The notes beneath the pieces were generated by a model, which saw only the letters and a list, made by a program, of their open reading frames with translations, was not told the DNA's origin and ran no database searches. DNA of 64,000 bases, taken from Strigops habroptila (taxonomy: Eukaryota; Chordata; Aves; Psittaciformes; Psittacidae). The position numbers and the translations under genes are program-made. This document shows, piece after piece, positions 55,801 through 62,530 of this stretch. The stretch lies in contig NC_044277.2 in assembly GCF_004027225.2 (NCBI RefSeq), positions 73,533,900 through 73,597,899 of the forward strand, in the 5' to 3' direction. The stretch's first letter is position 1; the number at the start of each line of letters is the position of its first letter.

Positions 55801-58800
55801 AACCTGCCTCAGAAGAGAGACTCTGACAGCTCTTTGGCCCTGAGATACTTTAGATGGATTCTAAGCTCTATGTGGTATTTCAAAGATAAACATCTGATTC
55901 CATAAAAGACATTAACTAAAGACAGATGATCAACAGACAAAACCAAAGAAGAATCTTTCTAAACCTATCAAAACTGTCCCCCCCCTTAAAATGTATTTAA
56001 AAAGAAAACATAAAAAAAAAAAAAAAAGAAAAAAATATCAAAACACTAACAATTGTGTTCTCTTTCCAGTATAAAATTTACAAGATTTAAGTTGGTGAGA
56101 AATGTTTCACACGAGACAAGGGAAAACAGAAAGGTTAGGCAACACAGAAATGTAATTTTAAAAACTAAACAAAAGTTAAATTCTTATTAACTTTTCTTGA
56201 TGCAAAGTCCTTAGAAATTTATCTGCAAATGCAAACACTCCTAGTTCTGTCAAGTGCTGCCTTCTTCGAACATCTCAGTTAATCAAAGTGATTGGTATGT
56301 TTTGTTTACATTGCTTTATAAATTTAACATTGCACAATCAGTTCTTACTAGTTCCCTTTCAAATTACTTTTTGTGGAAGATGCTGTCTCCACAACAACAT
56401 CTGCCTGGTTACAACAGCACTTCTGGTATATACATGCACACTTTCACATCCTTCAAAACCTAACAGAAAATTAAAGAAAACAGTACCGAAAGATCTAATG
56501 CTAATTTAAGTGGCCTAAAATCTCTCTCATATTGCATATCATTAGGCTACCAGCCACTTGTTTGCTCTTTATCTGTCACTGGCAAATAACCAGACAATTA
56601 AAAGGCACAGTAGTGACTGACCAATGCAGTAGCTTAATAATTATAATAATCTGATTTCCTGCACTAATATCAACAGGCATAATATAGACAAATAAAAGTA
56701 CATTGTTGCAAAATTGAATAATCTTTAGTAGTCCAGGGTTACTGTGCAGATTTGGGAGACCAAAAGAAGAATCCAGCAAACAACTGCAGTAATAATATTT
56801 CTGAGACCAAAAGTGACATAATTAGATCATCATCCTGTACATAGAGGTGATATATACCTCTGCCACCCCGACACAGTATGCTCATACCCAATCTAGTTCC
56901 AAGAGGTTTAGCTTAAGAAGATAAATACCCTTGCAACATAATTCACCTCCCTCTTCAAAAGGTCTCAACCAGACTACACTACCTCAGGGTTAGACAGGGA
57001 GAAGAAATTATTACATCCACCAAGCAAAAGAAAAACCCACTCCATTTGTAAGATTCTCTTGGGATTTATGAGGATTCATCCATTTCTTACTTGCCTAGCA
57101 TTCACTACATAATTTGACGGATGCTTAGCACTGTGATTTTGTCACTTAGAAGTCATCCTTAAAAGAGAAAGAGCTCTGATTTCCTCATAGTAAATCCAGC
57201 ACAATACAGACAGGATTTAAATAACTGACGAAGCACTTTCCGGAACACTGCCAGATATCAGCGCTCAGAAGAGGAGGGTGCCAGCGACACCGTGTTGGGA
57301 TTAGGAAGAAAGCAGTTCCCAGCTGACAAGGGAGCTCGAGCTGCAGGTGCTCACTGGGGAGAGGTCAGGTGGGATCTGTGCTAAGGCAGGAGGAGACCAG
57401 GAATGGTTCCCTGTGGTGGCAATGACCAAGAGGCCACCAGCCTCCAAAGCATGAAATAGAGGGGATCACCTGCCACCACACTCCAAGAAGAACGTCACAC
57501 AAGTCTGTTTGTCCCGCTGCTGGAAAACAGCCAAGTTTTGGATTTTAATTATTATCTGTCATGTTTTCCCCCGAGAGGCAGACAGGGCTGTCTCGTTTGT
57601 CCTGTGAACACCAGCATGTGTTCCTCTTACGGGTATGACTACTCCTTCTGGAAATGCATTAAACAACTTTGTTAATCAATTACAACCCAAGACAACTTGG
57701 AATCAGGAAACATTCTCAGTCTATTTACCACTTCTCCTTTCCCCCCCCCCGCCCCGCTGCCATGATTCTTTCCAGCTGTTCCCAGTTTCTGGGTCTGAAT
57801 TCTGAAATAAACTCCATGGAGTTGGAGCAAGCACCGAGTACCTAGAGAAGCACCACAGCTCAGTGATGGCTCCAGCCCCAGCTCGCCCAGGTTGCAGACC
57901 CAAGGCAGTCCTTCCTAGGGAAACCTTCCAGCTCAACCCACATCACCTGCTAGTCACAGCAACAAGACAGAGTTTTTTGAAATCCAGAGTATAATCAAGA
58001 GCTATAGCAGCTTCCCCTTTTCCTTGAGTACAGTATTAAATATTAATACAAAATGTATTTCATATGTACAATATAATAACAGATTCCATTACATCGATAA
58101 GATGTATGAAAAGCCAGGACCAAGAAAAACGTAAAACACGCTGCTGTGCAAGCTTAAGGAAGCATGTATTAGTGTCTGACAAAACAAGAATGGAAGTAAG
58201 AGCTATTATGTACCTTCATTTCACAGAAGTCTTGGCTCTGAGTTATACTTTTTTAATGTAGGAAAAAGCACATAACTATTTTCAAAAGCCAATTGCAAAG
58301 CTTCATAAATAAACTATTAACACAATCACCTTGCTTTATTCCTCCACATTATCTACCAGAAGAAATGAACAGCTAAAAGCATAATTACACAGACTGCTTT
58401 AGAGGGACTGCAAGCTGCACAAACCTACTCAGCAATGTATTACAGATGCATTGATCTCACTGACGGATATTTAATAAAGCTTAAGTTGGGGCCCTCTTAA
58501 GTTTCAGAATGGAGTTCAAAGTCGCTTCATGCACCCTGTTACCAGCCTGAGGTCTTGAGGTTTCTCTCAATTTCATTATCCTTTGTCTTTTCAAGTGCTC
58601 TTCTTGTCTTTCCTGCCCCCTGTCCGCCCCCCCCACCAAGATCAGTGCAGAGAGGAAGCTAACAGACTGCACACAGTGAGTAAGCAAGGGCTAACAGTGC
58701 ATATGAAAAACAATGAATTTGACAATTCTGCTGCAATTTGATGACCTGAATCCTACCTTTTACGTATCTAATTCATATTCTGCAGAGTAAGACACATCTG

Positions 58801-61179
58801 TAATTACAGGTAGGGTTCTTTATACAACTGTATGCAGCAAAACCAGAGCTTTTAAGCCATGAGTGAGAAAATGATCCCCTATTCACATCTTTGCCTTGCT
58901 AGGAACTTGCCTTGTTATTTATGAACACAATTCCACCTGCATTTGTGTAGTGATCTTTTATTTAAGTATGTTTGACTTTCATTTTATTAGAACTTGTTTG
59001 CAAACTGTCCTATTGCATTACATTATTCTTCAAGGATCTAAACTGGCTTGTGATAGAGGATTAAAACCAAACTTCAGCCCCTAGAGTACATATGAACTGT
59101 TGCTAGTCAGCACATTTATCATGGATATTCCAAATGTTAGAAGACCACAGGGCCACCTTCCTCTGCCAAGCAGCTCAGAACCACCTTCTTCCAGAAACAA
59201 TCTGAAGATAATGTAAAGCATTAGGTTTTTTCTGGCCTCAAATATAGACTTGTGCATTGCCTTCCTTCCAAAGCTGAAGTGTTGCATACTCAAAAAACCC
59301 TTCAGGGATGCTAATGATCTTAAAAGGCACATGGCTGAAAAGGTTCTTCAGTTCATATGTGGACGCATGTTTTACAAAGAAAAAAAATAAAACGCTGAAA
59401 TACTCTGAGAGCAAGGGAAATCTGTACTGCACTGCAGTTGTGCTTTTGCATTGTGCATCGCTAGTTTCTCCTGTGACCTATGGAGGCTCACTTCAGCTCT
59501 AAAAGAAACCCACCTTTTTCAACAGACAGGTTTTGAAGCAAAACTCTCAGACATGCAACATCAGAAAATACAGTTACAAAGCATCTAAATGAAAATATCT
59601 GTCACTTATCCTTCCTTCCCTTCCCATTGAAGGTGTGCCAGGAAGACACAGCTAAACCAACCCTTAGGGGAGGTCTTAACCACCCCTTCATGCTGAAGCT
59701 CAGCTCAAGGCAAGCCAGCTCGAGGAGCTATGGCAGCAAAAGCTGTTTGTGCTGAGGAAGGTGCTTTGGTTTGGTTACTTGAGCCAGCTCACCAGGAGGT
59801 CGGTAAGAGCTACTGCCACAACAAGGGAGGCTGCAGAACTGGCACGACTCTACTCAGCCAGGACATCAGCTTAACTGTACTCCTGAACTGCATCTGCCCC
59901 ACAAAGCAAAGCCATTATTGCTCACTTCTGTTACCTATTTAAAAGAATTTCAGGTCCTCATTATAAAAACACATGATTTGATTAGGGTTCAAAAACTATT
60001 TTCAAATTTAGCTTTAAATCTCATCAACTGATTTGAATATAAAACTAACCATCCCATGAATCAAGAATTGCAGCCAACTACGCCACCAGGAAACACTGAA
60101 GCCACATGAAAAGTTGATGGTGTGGCAACCAAAGTTCCCTTTTTTAAGAAAACTAATAAAGAAGAAAAGCTAACAGTACATGGAGGTACAAGACACCTTG
60201 GATAGTGTGAGTACCCAAACCCCACCCGTGTAGTAGAGAGGAGCTGTTGTGTATGGTCAGCAGCAGACCACTGCCCCACCGAAGGGGAACCGCAGCTTCC
60301 TACGCACACCACCTGCTGCTCTAGACACCCATGATCACACAGCAGTGGGTGGAAGGTGCTAGACCTCCTTCACTGGGCAGCTCACTGGCCACTTTACATG
60401 TTTCCTACCCTGCCAGCCTCCAGAATTACAGCTGGGAGCGTGCACTGGCTCCAGCACTGGCCCCATAATGCCCACAGGGAAAAGGGATGCACAGAGTACT
60501 ACTGATCTGTGTCTGCTCACGCTCGGCGTGCCCTGTGCTGCCAACAGCCACGCAGGCTGCGATGTGGCCAGACTGCTCTTCTCTTCCCGCCGGCATCAGC
60601 CGCAGGCGGTGGTTTCGTAGGCCTCTCGGGGCCGGGATGCCCTCCCGGACGAGGTCCCATGAAGACAAGACTATTCGTCTCCCGGGTCACAAGCCAGAGA
60701 CGCCGCACAGCACAAACCCGATGAGCGTTTGCCTGCAACAGGAGGGCTCCCCTGGGAAAAGCAGGGCAGGGAGCGCTACCGGCTGCCAGAGGGCCGGGGA
60801 AGCTGGGGGAGGGCGGGCGAGCGGCAAGCAGCCAAGAGCGGGGACCCGCGCACCCGTCCCGGTGCTAGAAGCCGGGTCAGCCGGATCCTCCGAGCGGAGG
60901 AGGGTGGGGAAACCGCCCGGGGCTCACACTCCCGGCAGCGGCGGGGGGGGGGGCCGCCCGAGGCCGCCCTCCCTCACCCTCCTCCGCCCCGGGACTTCGC
61001 GGGGAACCGGTGCCCAGCCGGGCCCCCCCGGGAGGCGCTCGGCCCGCGGCTGCCCAGGCCCCCCCCGTCCCGTCCCCAGGGATGGGAAGAGAAAGAGCGG
61101 AGAGACGGGAACCGGCGGCCGTACCAGCAGGAGGGTGTCCGGCCCGCGTCTCTGCTTTCTCTTTGGGAGGCGAAGACAT
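10698..61179 (-). CDS. DAP: DAP, death-associated protein 1 (four coding exons, complete)
   Basis: The coding sequence is join(61179-61125, 54504-54408, 14164-14122, 10817-10698) on the minus strand, giving 104 residues plus TGA. All three introns are GT..AG and the phases agree (phase 1, phase 2, phase 0). The protein starts [18 protein letters not shown], continues with [11 protein letters not shown] and the charged [12 protein letters not shown] segment, then [14 protein letters not shown] and [18 protein letters not shown], and ends HIHQPRK. This is the vertebrate DAP1 sequence in order; human DAP is 102 residues. DAP1 is a small, proline-rich, probably disordered cytoplasmic protein. It is known as a negative regulator of autophagy phosphorylated by mTOR (Ser3 and Ser51 in human, both present here). 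It was first isolated as a mediator of interferon-gamma-induced cell death. The related family member DAPL1/Dap1b, and DAP itself, are reported to plug the ribosome exit tunnel in dormant eggs. The identification is from remembered family sequence, not a search. Confidence 0.97.
11333..11416 (-). repeat. CR1 LINE 3'-terminal fragment, minus strand
   Basis: It begins 'aatcatagaatgctttaggt' and continues 'tggaagggaccttaacgatc' and 'agttccaaccctgctgccat', the inverted 3' terminus of CR1. Only about 85 bp is present. It lies in DAP intron 3. Confidence 0.9.
12064..12897 (-). repeat. CR1 LINE fragment, minus strand (about 0.8 kb)
   Basis: It starts with the inverted CR1 3' end ('atcacagaataattgaggtt'). 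It runs through the C-terminal part of ORF2, ending near 'gataaagacattaaacaggac'. Antisense reading shows CR1 phrases such as cttgtctgcctgtcatgcac and ttggtgccatccacaaacct. It is diverged, with many frame breaks. It lies in DAP intron 3. Confidence 0.88.
14122..14164 (-). CDS. DAP: DAP coding exon 3 (43 nt micro-exon)
   Basis: The exon lies between a strong acceptor (CTTTTTTCAG|CCCACC) and a strong donor (AGG|GTAAGA at 14121-14120). It supplies the final C of Ser51 and encodes [14 protein letters not shown], the most invariant part of DAP1. At 43 nt it is too short for ordinary ORF calling and was found from the protein motif plus splice sites. It ends in phase 0. The Ser51-Pro52 pair that forms the second mTOR-type site in human is intact across the exon 2/3 junction. 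Confidence 0.97.
14640..15228 (-). other. Candidate alternative terminal exon in DAP intron 2 (or LTR-like element)
   Basis: On the minus strand a pyrimidine-rich tract (TGTGTTTGCTTTGTGTTG...) leads to GATTAG|C, so an exon would begin at 15228. Joining phase-2 exon 2 (AG|) to this C recreates a serine codon and enters an open frame of 128 codons ending at a stop at 14843-14841. AATAAA follows at 14691-14686, with GU/U-rich sequence (GGGTGTTGG then eight T) 35-60 nt later. GC content is visibly higher than in the neighbouring intron. The predicted tail has several hydrophobic/aromatic patches and no family I recognise. The length and the TG-rich start would also fit a solo retroviral LTR, where an AATAAA is expected. 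Confidence 0.35.
14686..14691 (-). terminator. Candidate intronic poly(A) signal in DAP intron 2
   Basis: The minus strand reads GTGTAATAAAGTAG. It is followed by GGGTGTTGG and an eight-T run within 60 nt, a typical downstream element. It lies about 0.5 kb upstream of exon 3, so use of this site would prevent inclusion of exons 3 and 4. Confidence 0.4.
20281..20323. repeat. ATGATT/ATGATC microsatellite
   Basis: Imperfect hexamer repeat (catgattatgaatcatgatc and onward) with internal palindromes of the TCATGATCATGA kind. It lies in DAP intron 2. Confidence 0.85.
20462..20498. repeat. 20-bp tandem duplication
   Basis: The unit agatgattaaaaccacaccg is followed directly by agatgattaaaaccaca. 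There are nearly two perfect copies, about 140 bp from the hexamer microsatellite. Confidence 0.9.
22893..23090 (-). repeat. CR1 LINE 3' fragment, minus strand
   Basis: It starts 'acagaatcacagaatggttg' and continues 'aggctggaagggatcacggg' and 'catctccagggaagaagact', then 'gggcaacctactccagtgct'. Similarity fades after about 23090. It lies in DAP intron 2. Confidence 0.88.
26395..26905 (-). repeat. CR1 LINE 3' fragment, minus strand
   Basis: It begins 'tgaatcatagactggtttgg' and runs through 'agttccaactcccctgccat', 'catccaacctggccttgaac', the ORF2-end and Leu/Lys-rich region, to 'ggggaccccagagctgaacg'. It is a fairly recent copy of about 0.5 kb in DAP intron 2. Confidence 0.92.
29952..29982. 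repeat. 12-bp tandem repeat, about 2.5 copies
   Basis: The period is agatcagaactc. It is a short recent-looking expansion in DAP intron 2. Confidence 0.85.
30466..30895 (-). repeat. CR1 LINE reverse-transcriptase relic, minus strand
   Basis: Minus-strand translation over 30869-30594 includes [16 protein letters not shown] and [14 protein letters not shown], the conserved CR1 reverse-transcriptase blocks upstream of the catalytic YxDD region. The left end (30466-30520) looks like the short inverted CR1 3' end ('ccacaaaacagttaaggttg'), joined directly to RT sequence. The copy is therefore internally deleted or composite. It is a dead element in DAP intron 2. Confidence 0.88.
31789..31809. repeat. 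T-rich tract
   Basis: A T run interrupted once by A, in intron 2. No adjoining element is recognised. Confidence 0.8.
33150..33435 (-). repeat. CR1 LINE ORF2-end fragment, minus strand
   Basis: Reading the minus strand from 33358, residues such as [36 protein letters not shown] and KDVDGL match the C-terminal ORF2 region of CR1 ('[20 protein letters not shown]'-like). No 3' terminus is attached, so the copy is a fragment. It lies in DAP intron 2. Confidence 0.88.
37171..37428 (-). repeat. CR1 LINE 3' fragment, minus strand
   Basis: It begins 'atagaaccacagaatgcctc' and continues 'agaccatctagcccaaccct', 'gatcgggttgctcaaagatc' and 'atctaaactaaatctccccc'. It is a 5'-truncated CR1, only about 240 bp from the next CR1 at 37663 in the same orientation. 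Confidence 0.9.
37663..38047 (-). repeat. CR1 LINE 3' fragment, minus strand (recent)
   Basis: It begins 'tcatagaatcatagaatagt' and runs to 'cttctccaggctgaacactt'. It is one of the least decayed copies. Its minus-strand frame is open for 97 codons (38044-37751), including [21 protein letters not shown]. It is near-identical in reverse complement to the copy at 46050-46406. Confidence 0.94.
41702..42360 (+). repeat. Ancient CR1/L3-like LINE relic, plus strand
   Basis: Phrases such as 'ccatgggatatggcagaaga', 'actctcaaggatcagaaact', 'tacacactgggaaaaccaat', 'ctaatgatgggctctagaac' and 'ccctaaaggcagttaaaaag' are characteristic of the reverse-transcriptase C-terminal region of old sauropsid CR1/L3-type elements. 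They are distinct from the recent avian CR1 copies nearby. The copy is heavily decayed with no open frame. Family assignment rests on recalled consensus phrases. Confidence 0.6.
43082..43240 (+). repeat. Second ancient CR1/L3-like relic, plus strand
   Basis: It matches 41702-41857 in direct orientation. Shared blocks include 'attaaaa.ctgaa.gaat', 'caaaaaatgc.aacaa', 'ctcattaaa' and 'ggatcagaaact'. The 'catgggata...gga...ctct..tggatcag' motif is again RT-region sequence. It is either an independent copy of the same family or a local duplication. Confidence 0.5.
44691..44723. repeat. T-rich tract (T/C)
   Basis: The tract is 33 bases of T with two C interruptions. It could be the poly(A) end of a decayed minus-strand retrocopy lying to its right, but nothing recognisable follows. 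Confidence 0.85.
45143..45157. repeat. G-run tract
   Basis: Ten G, one T, four G in an otherwise AT-rich setting, 10 bp after an 11-bp inverted repeat (45096-45132). Confidence 0.85.
46050..46406 (+). repeat. CR1 LINE 3' fragment, plus strand (recent)
   Basis: It runs from 'gctgttcagcctggagaaga' through 'gaagggggcctacaaggatg' to the 3' end 'accattctgtgattctatg'. It is the only recent CR1 copy inside the DAP transcription unit that lies antisense to DAP. It is the inverted partner of the copy at 37663-38047. Confidence 0.94.
49374..49390. repeat. Poly(T) tract
   Basis: Seventeen consecutive T in intron 2. No adjoining element is recognised. Confidence 0.85.
52715..53280 (+). repeat. Solo endogenous retrovirus LTR (avian), plus strand
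   Basis: The segment starts near 'cactgggtccggctgaggtg'. It contains 'tttgtattagtagctagaaa', 'ctaacccaaactgaccaaaa' and 'ggatatcccattccacataa', then 'ttattaaactgccttcatct' and 'tgacccacaagttttttcta'. It ends near 'gccaaagtcaactcaacaca'. This layout, with TATTAAA poly(A) signal and a conserved U5-like end, is that of a common bird ERV LTR. No internal gag/pol/env sequence adjoins it, so it is a recombined solo LTR. It is antisense to DAP in intron 2. The boundaries are approximate and I see no certain target-site duplication. Confidence 0.75.
53880..53931. repeat. 26-bp tandem duplication
   Basis: Two copies of a unit beginning cttggtatcctccatcacta, differing at few positions. It lies about 480 bp inside intron 2 from the exon 2 donor. 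Confidence 0.9.
54408..54504 (-). CDS. DAP: DAP coding exon 2 (97 nt, residues 19-50 and two bases of Ser51)
   Basis: The acceptor is TTCATTCCAG|TG and the donor is CAG|GTGAGC at 54407-54406. The exon completes Val19 and encodes [20 protein letters not shown], followed by [11 protein letters not shown], then supplies AG of a split serine codon. The block is strongly charged and acidic/lysine-rich, as in all DAP1 proteins. The segment equivalent to human HPHTGDTKEE reads [10 protein letters not shown] here. A longer open frame extends on either side of the exon but lacks any family similarity. Confidence 0.97.
56003..56035. repeat. A-rich tract
   Basis: Long A run with single interruptions in DAP intron 1. 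Short tracts like this are common, and no source element is visible. Confidence 0.8.
57741..57755. repeat. C-run tract
   Basis: Ten C, G, four C in DAP intron 1. On the transcribed-sense (minus) strand this is a G run. Confidence 0.85.
61125..61179 (-). CDS. DAP: DAP coding exon 1 (residues 1-18 and first base of codon 19)
   Basis: The start codon is at 61179-61177 with A at -3 (context AAAATGT), inside the CpG island. The exon encodes [18 protein letters not shown] and contributes the G of Val19. The donor is at 61124-61123, read as CTG|GTACGG. Open translation continues past the donor for many GC-rich codons, but that extension has no DAP similarity and is intronic. Ser3, the N-terminal mTOR site known in human DAP1, is conserved. 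Compared with human, residues 6-12 differ (KEKAETR here), while the GHPPA end is identical. Confidence 0.96.
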
Positions 61180-61405
61180 TTTTACTGTGGCAGCGGCCCC
61201 GCGCCCGCGCCCAGCCTTCCCCGCGATGCGCGGCTCGGCCCCACTCCCGCCCTGTCAACGTGGCCGCCGGGCGCCGCCGCCAGGCCGCGCCCACCGAGGG
61301 GCGGTGCCTGGGCGCACCCGTGGTGCGCTGCCGCCGCTGCCCCGCTGCAGACGTGCCGCCGCCGGCCAACGCGGGGGAGCGAGGCAACGCGGAAGGGCGA
61401 CCGTG

Positions 61406-61424
61406 CCCCGCCCCGCCCCGCCCC
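61406..61424 (-). promoter_or_regulatory. DAP: Overlapping GC boxes / G-quadruplex motif upstream of DAP
   Basis: The minus strand reads GGGGCGGGGCGGGGCGGGG: four runs of four G separated by single C. It contains three overlapping SP1/KLF-type GC boxes and also fits the classic G-quadruplex pattern with one-base loops. It lies about 230 bp upstream of the DAP start codon on the sense strand, where a core or proximal promoter is expected. Confidence 0.7.
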
Positions 61425-61751
61425 ACCGCGCCGGGGGAGGGCGGTGGGGCTGGGCCGGGGCGTTAGAGGCGGTTCTGTGCGTGGCGGAGTGCGGGTTTGT
61501 TCTGCCACTCGCCCCATCTCCGTTTCTGTTTCTTTGTGTTTCCCTAGCGGTTTGAGTTTTAATTGCTCGTGATCCTTTTTCACAGCTAAGTGTGAAGCCA
61601 GAGTTGCGAAACGGCTCCCCTGCTGAAGCCTGCCTTTCTTCCCCACCCCCCGTCCTCCCCGAGCAATAGGAATTGATATTACTTTATGTAACTGGTTAGT
61701 GCAACGGGCTGCCTTTGAAGTCCCGTTGGATAGCGTATGTTGTTTCATCAA

Positions 61752-62530
61752 ATCATAGAATCAGCTAGGTTGGAAAAGACCTTTAAGATCATCAAGTCCA
61801 ACCTTTACCCCAAGATTGCCAAGACCACCACTAAACCATGTCAACAAGGGCATCATCTACATGGTTTTTGAACACTTCCAGGAATGATGATTCCATCATT
61901 TGTCTCAGCAGCCTGTTCCAATGCCTGATCACCCTTTCAGCGAAGAAATTTATCCTAATATCTAGTCTAAACCTCCCCTGGTGCAGCTTGAGGCTCTTAA
62001 GCTCTTGTTCTATCACTTGTTACTTGGGAAAAGAGACCTGCCACTTGCTCTCTCCATCCTCCTTTCAGGTAGTTGTACAGAGTGATAAGGTCCCCCCTGA
62101 GCCTTCTCTTCTCTATGCTAAACAACTTCTGGTCCCTCAGCCGTTCCTCATCCGACTTGTGCTCCAGCCCCTTCACCAGCTTTGTTGCCCTTTCCTGGAC
62201 CTGCTCCAGCACCTCAATGTCTCTCTTGTAGTGAGGGGCCCAGAACTGAGCACACGATTCGAGGTGCAGCCTCACCAGTGCCGAGTACAGGGGGATGAGC
62301 GCTGCCCTGGCCCTTCTGGCTACCCTGTTTCTGATACAGGCCAGGATGCTGTTGGCCTTCTTGGCTGCCTGGGCACAAGCTGGCTCATGTTCAGGAGCCT
62401 TCAGTCAGCACCCCCAGGTCCTTTTCCATTGAGCAGCTTTCCAGCCACTCTTCCCCAAGCCTGTAGTGTTGCATGGGGTTGCTGTGAACCAAGTGCAGGA
62501 CCTGTCACTTTGCCTTGTTATCCCCAGGTA
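61752..62530 (-). repeat. CR1 LINE fragment upstream of DAP promoter, minus strand (about 0.8 kb)
   Basis: It begins 'atcatagaatcagctaggtt' and covers the 3'UTR and C-terminal ORF2. The minus strand reads [29 protein letters not shown] and [20 protein letters not shown], typical CR1. The antisense strand happens to be open for 258 codons (61838-62614), which has no coding support. The copy lies 250-1030 bp beyond the CpG island, upstream of DAP. Confidence 0.94.

Larger units (their letters stand above)
54505..61124 (-). other. DAP: DAP intron 1 (about 6.6 kb)
   Basis: The intron is bounded by GTACGG and TTCCAG. The part next to exon 1 (60520-61124) is CpG-island sequence with a long G run at 60943-60953. 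A moderately GC-rich patch at about 57240-57480 and a C-rich tract at 57741-57755 stand out. An A-rich tract lies at about 56003-56035 and T-rich sequence at 55303-55335. I see no CR1 copies and no other exon here. Confidence 0.9.
60520..61500 (-). promoter_or_regulatory. DAP: CpG-island promoter of DAP
   Basis: This is the only extended GC-rich, CpG-dense stretch in the window, and it contains DAP exon 1. There is no TATA box in a sensible place. On the sense (minus) strand upstream of the ATG there are overlapping GC boxes at 61424-61406, another GC box near 61295, and an NRF1-like CGCATCGCG near 61230. The transcription start is probably between about 61230 and 61400, leaving a short GC-rich 5'UTR. 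The island continues into intron 1. Because stop codons are scarce here, long open frames appear on both strands, and none is supported as coding. Confidence 0.85.

Noticed and set aside
60877..61179. 100-codon minus-strand frame read as a single-exon protein
   Set aside because: Only the first 18 codons are DAP; a canonical donor at 61124 ends the exon and the rest has no DAP similarity.
60487..61572. Plus-strand open frame of 361 codons and overlapping long frames on both strands (60729-61466, 60974-61426, 61010-61555, 61182-61751)
   Set aside because: They arise from scarce stop codons in the CpG island. The products are low-complexity Arg/Pro/Gly/Ala and overlap the true DAP exon 1 on the other strand.
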